Shown: positions 45,870-54,493 of the stretch, one piece after another
How positions within the stretch are numbered: the stretch's first letter is position 1
Layout: each line of letters starts with the position of its first letter
From: an uncultured Actinomycetes bacterium
GTDB taxonomy: Bacteria > Actinomycetota > Acidimicrobiia > Acidimicrobiales > Microtrichaceae
NCBI GenBank assembly: GCA_903873135.1
Contig: CAIQNH010000221.1
Span: 1-59,085, forward strand
Reading direction: 5' to 3'
DNA: 59,085 nucleotides
Program-made: the position numbers and the translations under genes
Notes under the pieces: generated by a model
Databases searched by the model: none
What the model was told of the DNA's origin: nothing
What the model saw: the letters and a program-made list of their open reading frames with translations, nothing else

Positions 45870-46921
45870 GCTCGGAGGTCGCCGACGAGGCGGTGGAGCT
45901 CTCGATCGGGGAGGTCCTCGAGCTCCTCGTGGAGGAGTTCCCCGACGTCACCATCTCGAAGATCCGGTTCCTCGAGAGCCAGGGCCTGATCCAACCCGGG
46001 CGGACCCCGTCGGGCTACCGGCGGTTCAACGGCCCCGACGTGGATCGACTCCGCTGGATCCTGCACCAGCAGCGGGACCACTTCCTGCCCCTGAAGATCA
46101 TCCGCCAGATGCTCGACGACGGGGTCGACCGGTACGTCGACGCCAACCCGGCCCAACCGACGCTCTGGAGCCGGAGCGAGTCGGATGCCGACACGGGCGC
46201 CGAGCCCGCTGACGTCGGCGACCCGGACGTGGACGAGCTCCGACGGGCCCGGTCCGAGCCCCAGCGTTCCTCGGTCTCCCCGGGGCCGACGACGAGCAGC
46301 CACCCCGCCGCCACGACCGATCCTGCCCCCGTTCCGTCGGTGGGCCACGAGCCGTCCACCCCGGCGAGCGAGCCCGGGGGCGCGGCGCCGGTGGAGGAAC
46401 CTCCGACGCGACGCCGTCCGCTCGAGACCCCGGCGGATCTGGTGGCCGCGCTGCAGGAGGACCCCAGGCCCCGCTCCCGGCCGGCGCCACCGCGGGCGCC
46501 GCTGTGGGCGGACCGTCCGGAGCACGACCAGCCGACGATGACCGCCGAGGAGCTCTGCGCTGCTGCAGGCGTCGACGCCGACCTCCTGGCCGACCTGGAG
46601 CGCTTCGGTCTGGTGCGAGCCGCACAGCGAGCGGGGGAGACCTTCTACGGCTCCTCGGCGCTCGAGGTGGCGGTTCTGGCGGGCCGGGCATCGGTCCACG
46701 GGATCACCGCCCGGCACCTCCGGATGTACCTCGTCTCGGCCGAGCGGGAGGCGGGGTTCATCGAGCAGCTCGCCGTCCCGCTCCTCAAGCAGCGCAACCC
46801 GACGTCACGAGCTGCAGCGGTGGAGCTCAGTTCGGAGCTCGCCGCCCTCGGCGCCGACCTGCACGCGGCGCTGCTGCGTCGGGAGCTGGGTCCGGCCCTC
46901 GGCGAGACCCCGGGAACCTGA
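45866..46921 (+). CDS. MerR-family regulator (Rv1828-like)
   Basis: Predicted 351 aa. N-terminal winged helix-turn-helix (about 11-85: [43 protein letters not shown] cut to its core [10 protein letters not shown]). A Pro/Ser/Thr-rich linker of about 110 residues is much longer than usual and is followed by a helical C-terminal domain ([20 protein letters not shown]) that resembles a second MerR-like recognition unit. Overlaps the FHA gene by GTGA. Target genes unknown; the glycine cleavage and central-metabolism genes around it are candidates. Confidence 0.88.
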   Translation: MSSEVADEAVELSIGEVLELLVEEFPDVTISKIRFLESQGLIQPGRTPSGYRRFNGPDVDRLRWILHQQRDHFLPLKIIRQMLDDGVDRYVDANPAQPTLWSRSESDADTGAEPADVGDPDVDELRRARSEPQRSSVSPGPTTSSHPAATTDPAPVPSVGHEPSTPASEPGGAAPVEEPPTRRRPLETPADLVAALQEDPRPRSRPAPPRAPLWADRPEHDQPTMTAEELCAAAGVDADLLADLERFGLVRAAQRAGETFYGSSALEVAVLAGRASVHGITARHLRMYLVSAEREAGFIEQLAVPLLKQRNPTSRAAAVELSSELAALGADLHAALLRRELGPALGETPGT

Positions 46922-46945
46922 TCGCCGGGTCCCTCCCGGGACACC

Positions 46946-46951
46946 TAAGCT
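46946..46951 (+). promoter_or_regulatory. Leaderless -10 element of the DUF151 gene
   Basis: TAAGCT lies 6 nt before GTG 46958. A small GTCCC-TCCC-GGGAC hairpin (46929-46942) sits just upstream and may end the preceding transcript. Confidence 0.6.
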
Positions 46952-46957
46952 CTCGTC

Positions 46958-47467
46958 GTGGTCCCGGTCGAGCTGCTCGGGGTGAGGTTCGCCCCACCGT
47001 CCAACGCCCCGTTCGTGGTGCTGCGTGAGCTGCGGGCGCCGCGTCGATCGGTGATGATCTTCATCGGTGAGCCGGAGGCGATGGCGATCCGCATGGCGCT
47101 CGCCGGGGAGCTCACGCCGCGGCCGATGACGCACGACCTCATGGTCACGGTGATCGAGGAGCTGGGGGCCGAGCTCGTGCGGGTGGTGGTGACCCACCTC
47201 GAGGAGACGACGTTCTTCGCCGAGCTGCACCTGGATCTGGACGACGAGGTGGTCGAGGTCTCCTCACGGCCGTCGGACTCGTTCGCCCTGGCCGCCCGGA
47301 CGGGCTGTCCCATCTACGTCGCCGAGGACGTCCTCGACACGGCCGGGATGGTCGAGGCCGAGGAGCGCACCTCCGAGATCCCCGAGGTCCCTGCCGAGGA
47401 GATGGTGGAGGAGTTCCGCCAGTTCATCGACTCGGTGTCGCCCGAGGACTTCGGTCCCGGATCCTGA
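46958..47467 (+). CDS. DUF151 bifunctional-nuclease-family protein
   Basis: Predicted 169 aa. The DUF151 core spans about 5-130 with VMIFIGEPEAMAI, RPMTHDLMVTVIEELGAEL and the SRPSDSFALAARTGCPIYV block carrying conserved Asp and Arg. C-terminal 40 residues are acidic and resemble a UVR-like tail seen in relatives. Plant and some bacterial members are called bifunctional nucleases; the physiological role in actinobacteria (Rv1829) is not settled. Sits between the two MerR genes as in mycobacteria. Confidence 0.9.
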   Translation: MVPVELLGVRFAPPSNAPFVVLRELRAPRRSVMIFIGEPEAMAIRMALAGELTPRPMTHDLMVTVIEELGAELVRVVVTHLEETTFFAELHLDLDDEVVEVSSRPSDSFALAARTGCPIYVAEDVLDTAGMVEAEERTSEIPEVPAEEMVEEFRQFIDSVSPEDFGPGS

Positions 47468-47484
47468 GCCGGCCGCCCCAGCTC

Positions 47485-47505
47485 GGCCGCTGAGGGCGAG
47501 CGGCC
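47485..47505 (+). terminator. Hairpin after the DUF151 gene
   Basis: GGCCGCT pairs with AGCGGCC around a 7-base loop, 18 nt after the stop codon. No T-tract. Confidence 0.6.
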
Positions 47506-47558
47506 CGTGCTGGGACAGTGATCGCGCGAAAACCCTTCCCTCCGGAATGACGTTGGAG

Positions 47559-47564
47559 TAGTTT
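47559..47564 (+). promoter_or_regulatory. -10 element of the second merR gene
   Basis: TAGTTT sits in a noticeably AT-richer stretch (47525-47565). Expected transcription start near 47571, giving a leader of about 44 nt with CCAGGAGGAAC (47603-47613) just before ATG 47615. Confidence 0.6.
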
Positions 47565-47594
47565 CACCCGGCGCATTCGGACCCCAGCCGGGTG
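47565..47594 (+). repeat. 8-bp inverted repeat at the merR promoter
   Basis: CACCCGGC (47565-47572) and GCCGGGTG (47587-47594), perfect arms with 14 bases between, begin directly after the -10. Could be an operator covering the start site or a stem in the 5' leader. Confidence 0.7.
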
Positions 47595-47614
47595 CACGGC
47601 CACCAGGAGGAACC

Positions 47615-48109
47615 ATGGACGACCTGCGAGGGGCGACCACCGAGGACGACCCGTCGAGGGCGACGGGCTACAGCGGAGCGAGGGCCGCGGAGATCGTGGG
47701 GATCACGTACCGCCAGCTGGACTACTGGGCCCGCACCGACCTGATCCGTCCCTCGATCGCCGATGCGTCGGGGAGTGGCTCCCGTCGGGCCTACTCCTAC
47801 CGGGATCTGCTCGAGCTCAAGGTGGTCAAGTCGCTGCTCGACTCGGGCATCAAGCTCGAACTCGTCCGCAAGCTCTTCGCGTACGTGCGCGACCAGCTCG
47901 GCGGTGACGTCACGACGGCCAACCTGGTGATCAACGGATCCCGGTCGGTCCTGGTCAAGGACGGCGACGAGTTGATCGACGTCCTGCAGCACGGCCAGGG
48001 CGTGCTCAGCGTGCTGCCCCTCGCCGGGGTGGTCGACGAGCTCGACGCCAGGATCGTCGAGTTGTTCCCGCAGGTCGAGGACGAGTCCGTTCGTTCCGAC
48101 GCCGTCTGA
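47615..48109 (+). CDS. MerR-family regulator (Rv1830-like)
   Basis: Predicted 164 aa. Winged helix-turn-helix at about 18-95 (ARAAEIVGITYRQLDYWART, RRAYSYRDLLELKVVKSLLD). C-terminal half (LVKDGDELIDVLQHGQGVLSV) is family-specific. ATG start with AGGAGG five bases upstream. The mycobacterial homologue Rv1830 has been linked to cell-division control. The leader with an inverted repeat suggests autoregulation. gcvT follows after 17 bp, so the two may be cotranscribed. Confidence 0.92.
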   Translation: MDDLRGATTEDDPSRATGYSGARAAEIVGITYRQLDYWARTDLIRPSIADASGSGSRRAYSYRDLLELKVVKSLLDSGIKLELVRKLFAYVRDQLGGDVTTANLVINGSRSVLVKDGDELIDVLQHGQGVLSVLPLAGVVDELDARIVELFPQVEDESVRSDAV

Positions 48110-48126
48110 GTCCGCCGTCGACCAGC

Positions 48127-49179
48127 GTGCGCCACTCGCCCCTCGACAGCGCCCACCGCGGGCTCGACGCCCGCATGGTTCCCTTCGGCGGCTGGGAGAT
48201 GCCGTTGTCGTACCCGGCGGGCACCCTCTCGGAGCACCGGGCCTGCCGTGACGACGCGGTGGTGTTCGACGTCAGCCACCTCGGCACCGTGCGGGTCGAG
48301 GGACCGGGTGCCCTCGACCGGCTGCAGTCGTCGCTCACGAACGACCTGCGGAGGATCGGTCCCGGTCGGGCGCAGTACACGCACCTCCTCGACGACGACG
48401 GTTCCGTGCTCGACGACATCATCGTGTGGTGGGTCGACGACGATGCGTTCGACGTCATGCCCAACGCCTCGAACACCGAGCGGGTGGTCGCGGCGTTCGA
48501 GGGTGACGACGACTGCAGGTCCGCCGACACCACCGCCACCAGGGCCGTGCTGGCCGTGCAGGGTCCGAACGCCCGGGAGCGCCTGGCCCGGATCGCACCT
48601 GAGGCGGCCGCCGTGGGGCGGTTCCGGGTCGAGCGGTGCACCTGGGGTGCGGTCGAGTGCGTGGTGGCCGGGACGGGTTACACGGGTGGCGACGGCGTCG
48701 AGGTGGCCGTCCCGGCGGATGCCGCCGGGGACCTCTGGGCTGCGCTGCTCGACGTCGGGGTGTCCCCGGCGGGACTCGGCGCCAGGGACACGCTCCGGCT
48801 CGAGGCCGGCCTACCGCTCCACGGCCACGAACTGGGACCCGGGATCACCCCACTCAACGCCGGTCTGGGGTGGGTCGTCGGCTGGGACAAGCCGTCCTTC
48901 CGTGGCCGGTCGGCCCTGGAGCGGCAGCGGGAGGCCGGCGTGGACCCCGTGCTGCGGGGCTTCCGCAGCGAGGGGCGGCGTCCGCCGCGGGAGGGCTTCG
49001 AGGTGGTGGCCGGCGGTGCGACGGTCGGCCGGCTGACCTCGGGGAACTTCTCGCCCACCCTCGGTTGCGGGATCGCCCTCGGGTTCACTCCGCCCACCGT
49101 GGCGCCCGGTGACCCCGTGGAGCTCGTCGGGCCCAACGGCTCGCTCGACGCCGTGTGCGTCGAGACCCCGTTCACCTGA
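48127..49179 (+). CDS. gcvT: Glycine cleavage system T protein (aminomethyltransferase)
   Basis: Predicted 350 aa (EC 2.1.2.10). Moves the methylene group from GcvH to tetrahydrofolate. VPFGGWEMPLSY, VFDVSHLGTVRVEGPGA, SLTNDLRRIGPGRAQYTHLL with the folate Asp in TNDL, TGYTGGDGVEV and LGARDTLRLEAGLPLHGHEL are the family blocks. It starts with RHSPLDSAHRGLDARM, close to standard. The stop is 18 bp from the convergent gcvP stop. Confidence 0.95.
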   Translation: MRHSPLDSAHRGLDARMVPFGGWEMPLSYPAGTLSEHRACRDDAVVFDVSHLGTVRVEGPGALDRLQSSLTNDLRRIGPGRAQYTHLLDDDGSVLDDIIVWWVDDDAFDVMPNASNTERVVAAFEGDDDCRSADTTATRAVLAVQGPNARERLARIAPEAAAVGRFRVERCTWGAVECVVAGTGYTGGDGVEVAVPADAAGDLWAALLDVGVSPAGLGARDTLRLEAGLPLHGHELGPGITPLNAGLGWVVGWDKPSFRGRSALERQREAGVDPVLRGFRSEGRRPPREGFEVVAGGATVGRLTSGNFSPTLGCGIALGFTPPTVAPGDPVELVGPNGSLDAVCVETPFT

Positions 49180-49197
49180 GCGCAGCCGACCCCGAGG

Positions 49198-52053
49198 TCA
49201 GGTCAGCTCGCTCATCGGCGGGCAGCTGCACACCAGGTTGCGGTCGCCGTGGCCCCCGTCGATCCGCCGCACCGGGGGCCAGTACTTGCTCCGGCCGGCC
49301 ACCCCTTCCGGCCACCCTGCGAGCTGTCGTGGGTACGGGTGCGTCCACTCGTCGGCGCCCACGGCAGCGGCCGTGTGCGGCGCATTGACGAGGGGGTTGT
49401 CGTCGGCGGGCCACACGCCCCGGGCGACCTGGTCGATCTCCTGGCGGATGGACACCATGGCGTCGCAGAAGCGGTCGAGCTCGGCCAGCGACTCCGACTC
49501 GGTGGGTTCGACCATGAGCGTTCCCGGCACGGGGAACGACATGGTCGGCGCGTGGAAGCCGTGGTCGACGAGCCGCTTGGCCACGTCCTCGTTGGTGATC
49601 CCCGTCTCCTGGGCGATGCCGCGCAGGTCGAGGATGCACTCGTGGGCCACCATGCCGTTCCGTCCCCGGTAGAGCACCGGGTAGTGCTCCCCGAGGCGGT
49701 GGGCGACGTAGTTCGCCCCGAGGATCGCCACCGCCGTCGCCCGGGTGAGCTGGTCGCCCATCATGGTCACGTACATCCACGGAATCGGGAGGATGCCCGC
49801 CGATCCGAACGGAGCACCGGACACGGCGCCGACGCCCCGCTGCTCCGGAGCGCGCTCCAGGGAACCGTGGGTCGGGAGGAACTCCGCCAGGTGGGCGGCG
49901 ACAGCCACCGGTCCGACACCCGGACCGCCACCCCCGTGGGGGATGCAGAAGGTCTTGTGGAGGTTCAGGTGGCTGACGTCGGCCCCGAACCGTCCGGGTC
50001 CGGCGACCCCCACCAGGGCGTTCAGGTTGGCACCGTCCACGTAGACCTGCCCGCCGCGGTCGTGCACGATCCGGCACAGGTCGGTGATCCCCTCCTCGAA
50101 GACCCCGTGGGTGGACGGGTAGGTGACCATCACCGCGGCGAGTCGGTCGCCCGCCTCGTCGGCTCGTCGCTCGAGGTCGGCCAGGTCGACGTCGCCCTGC
50201 TCGTCGGTCCCCACCACCACGACCTGCATGCCGGCCATGACGGCGCTGGCGGCGTTGGTGCCGTGGGCGGAGTCGGGGATGAGGCAGACGTCCCGCTGCA
50301 GGTCGCCCCGGCTCCGGTGGTAGGCGCGGATGGCCAGCAGTCCGGCGAACTCGCCCTGACTCCCGGCGTTCGGCTGGAACGACACGGCGGCGTAGCCGGT
50401 CACCCGGCACAGGGCCGCCTCGAGCTCGTCGACGAGCTGCCGGTACCCGGCGGCGTCCTCCTCGGGGGCGAACGGGTGCAGGTCGGAGAACTCAGGCCAC
50501 GTGATCGGCAGCATCTCCGAGGCAGCGTTCAGCTTCATGGTGCAGGAGCCGAGGGGGATCATGGTGCGGTCCAGCGCCAGGTCGAGGTCGGCGAGACGTC
50601 GCAGGTACCGCATCATCTCGGTCTCCGACCGGTACCGGGAGAACACCTCGTGCTCGAGGTAGGGCGACGTGCGCCGCTGGGGCTCCGGCAGTCCGGGCAG
50701 CGCAGCGGCGGCCGCCTCGGCCGCTGCGACGACCTCGGACTCGTCGGTGTCGATCCCGAACGAGGCGAGGACACCGACCACGGTGGTGGCCGTGGAGGTC
50801 TCGTCGAGGCTGATCCCGACGAGGCCGTCGGGACCGGAACGGAGCAGGAGCCCGCGCTCCCGGGCCTCGGCCACCACCTCGGCCGCCCGGTCGGTCCGCA
50901 CGCTGACCGTGTCGAACCAGGTGGCTCCCACGTCCAGCCCCGTCGCGGCCAGTCGGTCGGCCACCACGCTGGTCAGTCCGTGGGTCCGGGCGGCGATGCG
51001 CCGGAGGCCGGCCGGTCCGTGCCAGGCGGCGTACAACCCGGCGATCACGGCGAGCAGCACCTGGGCGGTGCAGATGTTCGAGGTGGCCTTCTCCCGGCGG
51101 ATGTGCTGCTCGCGTGTCTGGAGGGCCAGGCGCAGCGCCGGCGCGCCGTCCGCGTCGACCGACACCCCCACGAGGCGGCCGGGGAGCGACCGCTTCTGGG
51201 CGTCACGGACCGCCATGAACCCGGCGTGGGGACCTCCGTAACCCATGGGCACCCCGAAGCGCTGTGCGGAACCGACCACCACGTCGGCGCCCACCTCACC
51301 GGGAGGCTGGAGCAGGCAGCAGGCGAGGAGGTCGGTCGTGACGGCGACGAGCGCTCCACGGTCGTGCGCCCGTCCGACCACGGCGGCGAGGTCCCGGACC
51401 CGTCCGCTGGAACCCGGGTGGGCGACGAGGACGCCGAAGGCGTCGTGCGCCTCGAGGTCGGCCTCCGGGTCGCCCACGACGACCTTGAGCCCCAGCGGCT
51501 CGGCCCGGGTGGCGACGACCTCGACCACCTGGGGGTGGCAGTCGGCGTCGACCAGGAACACCTCGCCGGTCGACCGGGACGCCCGACGGAGCAGGGTCAT
51601 CGCCTCGGCTGCGGCGGTGGCCTCGTCGAGCAGGGAGGCGTTCGCCATGTCCATGCCGGTGAGGTCCGCCACCATCGTCTGGAAGTTGAGCAGCGCCTCG
51701 AGTCGACCCTGGGAGATCTCCGGCTGGTACGGGGTGTACGCGGTGTACCAGGCGGGGTTCTCGAGCACGTTGCGGAGGATGACCGGTGGCGTGACGGTGC
51801 CGTGGTAGCCGCAGCCGATCAGCGAGGTGTGCACCCGGTTGCGGGCAGCGATGCCCCGGAGCCGATCCAGGGCGGCCTGCTCGTCCAGGCCTGGGAGTCC
51901 CAGGGGTTCACGCTCCCGGATGTGCGAGGGCACCACGGCGTCGAGGAGCTCGTCGAGGGAGTCGAGCCCGAGGGCGGCCAGCATGGTGCCGACCTCGTCG
52001 GAATCCGGCCCGATGTGACGGTCGGGGAAGTCGCTCGCTGGGTGCTCGGTCAC
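49198..52053 (-). CDS. gcvP: Glycine dehydrogenase (decarboxylating), P protein
   Basis: Predicted 951 aa, single-chain type (EC 1.4.4.2). N-half with [10 protein letters not shown] and [21 protein letters not shown]-half with the PLP lysine K700 in [15 protein letters not shown]. Start taken at GTG 52053 with GGAGGA five bases upstream (52058-52063); an upstream TTG at 52065 would place the Shine-Dalgarno inside the gene. Controlled by a tandem glycine riboswitch. Decarboxylates glycine and loads GcvH. L protein (dihydrolipoamide dehydrogenase) is not in the window. Confidence 0.97.
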   Translation of the reverse strand: MTEHPASDFPDRHIGPDSDEVGTMLAALGLDSLDELLDAVVPSHIREREPLGLPGLDEQAALDRLRGIAARNRVHTSLIGCGYHGTVTPPVILRNVLENPAWYTAYTPYQPEISQGRLEALLNFQTMVADLTGMDMANASLLDEATAAAEAMTLLRRASRSTGEVFLVDADCHPQVVEVVATRAEPLGLKVVVGDPEADLEAHDAFGVLVAHPGSSGRVRDLAAVVGRAHDRGALVAVTTDLLACCLLQPPGEVGADVVVGSAQRFGVPMGYGGPHAGFMAVRDAQKRSLPGRLVGVSVDADGAPALRLALQTREQHIRREKATSNICTAQVLLAVIAGLYAAWHGPAGLRRIAARTHGLTSVVADRLAATGLDVGATWFDTVSVRTDRAAEVVAEARERGLLLRSGPDGLVGISLDETSTATTVVGVLASFGIDTDESEVVAAAEAAAAALPGLPEPQRRTSPYLEHEVFSRYRSETEMMRYLRRLADLDLALDRTMIPLGSCTMKLNAASEMLPITWPEFSDLHPFAPEEDAAGYRQLVDELEAALCRVTGYAAVSFQPNAGSQGEFAGLLAIRAYHRSRGDLQRDVCLIPDSAHGTNAASAVMAGMQVVVVGTDEQGDVDLADLERRADEAGDRLAAVMVTYPSTHGVFEEGITDLCRIVHDRGGQVYVDGANLNALVGVAGPGRFGADVSHLNLHKTFCIPHGGGGPGVGPVAVAAHLAEFLPTHGSLERAPEQRGVGAVSGAPFGSAGILPIPWMYVTMMGDQLTRATAVAILGANYVAHRLGEHYPVLYRGRNGMVAHECILDLRGIAQETGITNEDVAKRLVDHGFHAPTMSFPVPGTLMVEPTESESLAELDRFCDAMVSIRQEIDQVARGVWPADDNPLVNAPHTAAAVGADEWTHPYPRQLAGWPEGVAGRSKYWPPVRRIDGGHGDRNLVCSCPPMSELT

Positions 52054-52090
52054 GGGGTCCTCCAAGGCGCGGGTGGTGGTGGGTCACCCC

Positions 52091-52268
52091 CCGCTGTCGT
52101 GGGACCTGAGAGTTTCGAACGGCCCGAGCCGGTCTTTCCCCGTCGGTGAGTCCCCGAGGGGACTGCTCTCCAGCGTGTCCTGTCCTGCCCGGTACCGGTG
52201 CCTGAGAGATTCCGGGGCGGTTGCTCCTTCGGCGGCCGTCCCGACGCTGCGACGACGCTCTCCCGAGC
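52091..52268 (-). promoter_or_regulatory. Tandem glycine riboswitch upstream of gcvP
   Basis: Read on the minus strand there are two glycine aptamers. The first holds GGGAGAGC, GCCGAAGGAGCAA and AATCTCTCAGGCACC; a linker with GGCAGGACAGGAC follows; the second holds TGGAGAGC, CACCGACGGGGAAAG and GAAACTCTCAGGTCCC. These are the conserved elements of class gcvT riboswitches, known to bind glycine cooperatively and switch on gcv genes. No rho-independent terminator with T-run is seen between aptamer 2 and the gcvP start, so control may be translational: GGTCC at the end of aptamer 2 can pair with GGACC next to the Shine-Dalgarno. Confidence 0.93.
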
Positions 52269-52293
52269 AGGCTGAGGTTCAGTTGTGGACGGA

Positions 52294-52299
52294 AGCGTA
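52294..52299 (-). promoter_or_regulatory. -10 element for the riboswitch-gcvP transcript
   Basis: Minus-strand TACGCT. A start near 52287 would place about 20 nt before the first aptamer and give a leader of roughly 235 nt. Confidence 0.5.
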
Positions 52300-52326
52300 C
52301 CCCGACGGCCGGGAGCGGGGTGCCGC

Positions 52327-53382
52327 TCAGGACTCGGGAGCCGGTCCGAAGCAGTCGACCACCTCGTCGAGGAACGCCCACAGGTTGCTCCGGAGGTCCA
52401 CCGGGGTGCGGCCGAGCCGGACCACGACGAGGTCCAGGGCGGGCACGCAGAGGATCACCTGCCCGTCGTAGCCGTTGGCCCAGAACGTCCCGTGGGCGTC
52501 GTCCCGCACCCACCAGTGCTCGCCGTAGCCCCAGCCGAGCTCCGGGTCGACCGACCGACGGGTCCGGGCCCGGTCCATCCAGCCCTCCGGGACGAGCGGT
52601 CCGGTGCTCCAGCGACCGCCGCGCAGGCAGCACAGCCCGAACCGCGCGTAGTCCCGAGCGGTGGCGTACAGGTACGACGAGCCGACCCACGTGCCCGCGG
52701 CGTCGAAGCGGAGGGAGGCGCTGTGCATCCCCAGCGGGTGGAGGACACGCTCGGTCAGGAACCGCTCGGTGTCGGTCCGGTTGCTCCGGCACGACCCGCC
52801 GGCCACGGCGTCACCGAGGAGACGGCTGAGGACGTTGGTCGTGCCGCTCGAGTAGTTGAAGTGGGTGCCCGGCGGGTGCTCCGCCCGGCGGGTGGCGGCG
52901 TACCCCGCCACGTCGTCGGCTCCCGTGCCCCAGAGCATCTCGAGGCAGTCCGAGACGGAGTCGTCGACGTAGTCCTCCACGAACGCCAGGCCCGAGCGCA
53001 TCCGGAGCAGGTCCGTCACCGTGATGGCCGAGCGTGGGTCCTCCGACCACTCCGGCACCGCCGCGGCTGCGTCCGGATCCAGGAGACCGTCGGCCACGAG
53101 CACCCCCAGCGCCAGCTGGGTCACGCTCTTGGCGACGGACCAGGACAGCAGGGTGGTGGTGGGTCGGGTGTCGGGGCCGTAGCGCTCCGAGACGATCCGG
53201 CCGGAGCGGACCGCGACGAAGGCGAGCGAGGCGCCCAGTTCCGGGGTCTCGGCCCGGGAGAACCACCGGTCCAGCTCGGCCTCGAGTCGATCGGTGTCGC
53301 ACTCGGGAGCGTCGGCGACCGTCCACTCGCCGCCGGGCCAGACGCTGTCGGGCCCGACCGGCGGCAGCGGGACGAGGCTCAC
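52327..53382 (-). CDS. Beta-lactamase-family serine hydrolase (class C type)
   Basis: Predicted 351 aa. SxxK motif SVAK at 82-85 and the Tyr motif in FNYSSGTTN, with LLRMRSGLAF and HPLGMHSASLRFDAAG typical of class C/esterase-like PBPs; the third motif is likely in GYDGQVI rather than KTG. No signal peptide is apparent, so it is probably cytoplasmic and more likely an esterase, amidase or D-aminopeptidase than a resistance enzyme. GTGA overlap with the upstream dehydrogenase-like gene means they are coexpressed. Confidence 0.85.
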   Translation of the reverse strand: MSLVPLPPVGPDSVWPGGEWTVADAPECDTDRLEAELDRWFSRAETPELGASLAFVAVRSGRIVSERYGPDTRPTTTLLSWSVAKSVTQLALGVLVADGLLDPDAAAAVPEWSEDPRSAITVTDLLRMRSGLAFVEDYVDDSVSDCLEMLWGTGADDVAGYAATRRAEHPPGTHFNYSSGTTNVLSRLLGDAVAGGSCRSNRTDTERFLTERVLHPLGMHSASLRFDAAGTWVGSSYLYATARDYARFGLCCLRGGRWSTGPLVPEGWMDRARTRRSVDPELGWGYGEHWWVRDDAHGTFWANGYDGQVILCVPALDLVVVRLGRTPVDLRSNLWAFLDEVVDCFGPAPES

Positions 53383-54287
53383 GCGATCGGACGGCCGAAC
53401 GGGAGCTCCTCCCGCCAACTGGACAGGAACGCCTCCGCCCGGACGCAGGCACCCACGAGCGGACCCTCGTCGTGGTCGCGGACCTCGGCCACGATGGCGG
53501 CGACCCGCTCCCGGGTGGCTGCGACCGCTCCGTCCAGCCCACCGTTCGTGCCCACGGCCGCCAGCAGCGGACCGGCGGTCGTCACGAAGTCCGGCAGGAC
53601 CTCGACGCCCCGGCGTCGGGCCACAGCGAGCCCGCGGGTGGTCACCGGCATCGGACCCCACGGCACCACGACCGAGCACTCGAGCGAACCTGCGGCCGCG
53701 TGGTCGACCAGCCCGACGGCGGAGCCACAGACGAGCAGGTCGGCCCCCGCGGATGCAGCGGACGCGATGGTGTGGTCCGCCTGGGTGGCCGGTGACGCAC
53801 CGACCGCGTCGAACGCCTCGAGGATCGTCGACGTCACCTCCGAGGGGCCCTCCACCGCGACCGTCCGGCCCGCGAGGTCGCCGAGTTGGGCCTGTGCCGC
53901 GGCGACCACTCCCGCCGCCACGAGTCGGTCCCGAGCGGCGGGGTCGTCGAGCAGCACCGGGTCGCGCCAGTCCCGGGAGCGCCTGGCAGCGAGGTCGTCC
54001 CACCCGACCCCCTTGCCCGGGTCCAGCCCCAGCTGCACGTCGGGGATCTCGGCCACGGCGAAGGCCGCCAGGGCGGCATCACGTTCCTCGGGTGGAGCGC
54101 TGATGCCGACCGACGCACCGCTCACACGCTCGCCGATGCTGGCCCAGCCGTAGGTCCTGGATCTGGCCAGCCACCGGGCCCCGTCGAGGAGGATCTTCTT
54201 GGCCCAGCGCGCCACGCCGTCGGCTCGCTCTGCGCCGTCGAGGTCGACGACGACGAATGACTCGGGAGTGGGACGCACGACGCTCAC
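53379..54287 (-). CDS. Glu/Leu/Phe/Val dehydrogenase-like protein, probably inactive
   Basis: Predicted 302 aa from GTG 54287; GTG 54278 is an alternative. Residues about 150-285 resemble the NAD-binding domain of leucine/glutamate dehydrogenases: GRTVAVEGPSEVTSTILEAF, LVCGSAVGLVDHAAAGSLE and GVEVLPDFVTTAGPLLAAVG, the last matching the usual PDFVANAGGVI. The catalytic glycine-lysine segment (GGxKGGI) appears as SGASVGI, with the lysine gone, and the protein is shorter than the 350-plus of active enzymes. It may sense an amino acid or be a remnant. Coupled to the serine hydrolase. This identification is by motif resemblance only. Confidence 0.65.
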   Translation of the reverse strand: MSVVRPTPESFVVVDLDGAERADGVARWAKKILLDGARWLARSRTYGWASIGERVSGASVGISAPPEERDAALAAFAVAEIPDVQLGLDPGKGVGWDDLAARRSRDWRDPVLLDDPAARDRLVAAGVVAAAQAQLGDLAGRTVAVEGPSEVTSTILEAFDAVGASPATQADHTIASAASAGADLLVCGSAVGLVDHAAAGSLECSVVVPWGPMPVTTRGLAVARRRGVEVLPDFVTTAGPLLAAVGTNGGLDGAVAATRERVAAIVAEVRDHDEGPLVGACVRAEAFLSSWREELPFGRPIA

Positions 54288-54335
54288 CGACGCAGTCTGG
54301 CTCAACGAGGCGGACCGATCACACCTCCGGCTGGC

Positions 54336-54377
54336 GGTCGTGTGGGACGGAACCCCCCGACCCCGTCCCACACGACC
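54336..54377. repeat. 15-bp perfect inverted repeat in an intergenic gap
   Basis: Arms 54336-54350 (GGTCGTGTGGGACGG) and 54363-54377 (CCGTCCCACACGACC) with a 12-base C-rich loop. It is the strongest hairpin in the 206-bp gap between the Dabb gene and the dehydrogenase-like gene. Either a terminator for the Dabb transcript or an operator for the downstream pair. The remainder of the gap shows nothing else beyond the shorter hairpin at 54464-54479. Confidence 0.75.
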
Positions 54378-54463
54378 TGCCGGTATCCGGGAGCCGGAGC
54401 TCGACCGGAGATCGTGCTGCGCAGACTACCGGTCGGAGTGCCACCTGTCACGCGGGACCGGCC

Positions 54464-54479
54464 GGGGCCCGGAGGCCCC
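54464..54479 (-). terminator. Hairpin after the Dabb gene
   Basis: GGGGCC and GGCCCC arms around a 4-base loop, 14 nt past the Dabb stop codon on the minus strand. No T-tract. Confidence 0.6.
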
Positions 54480-54493
54480 CGCAGACGTGCTGG

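Noticed and set aside
49249-52149. Very long open frame (966 codons) on the plus strand, antisense to gcvP
   Set aside because: High-GC codon bias keeps mirror frames open. The gcvP reading has strong family motifs and the antisense product is His/Arg/Gly-rich with no recognisable domain.
52327-53382. Antibiotic-resistance beta-lactamase
   Set aside because: There is no signal peptide and the third active-site motif is not KTG; class C-like esterases and peptidases have the same SxxK and Tyr motifs.
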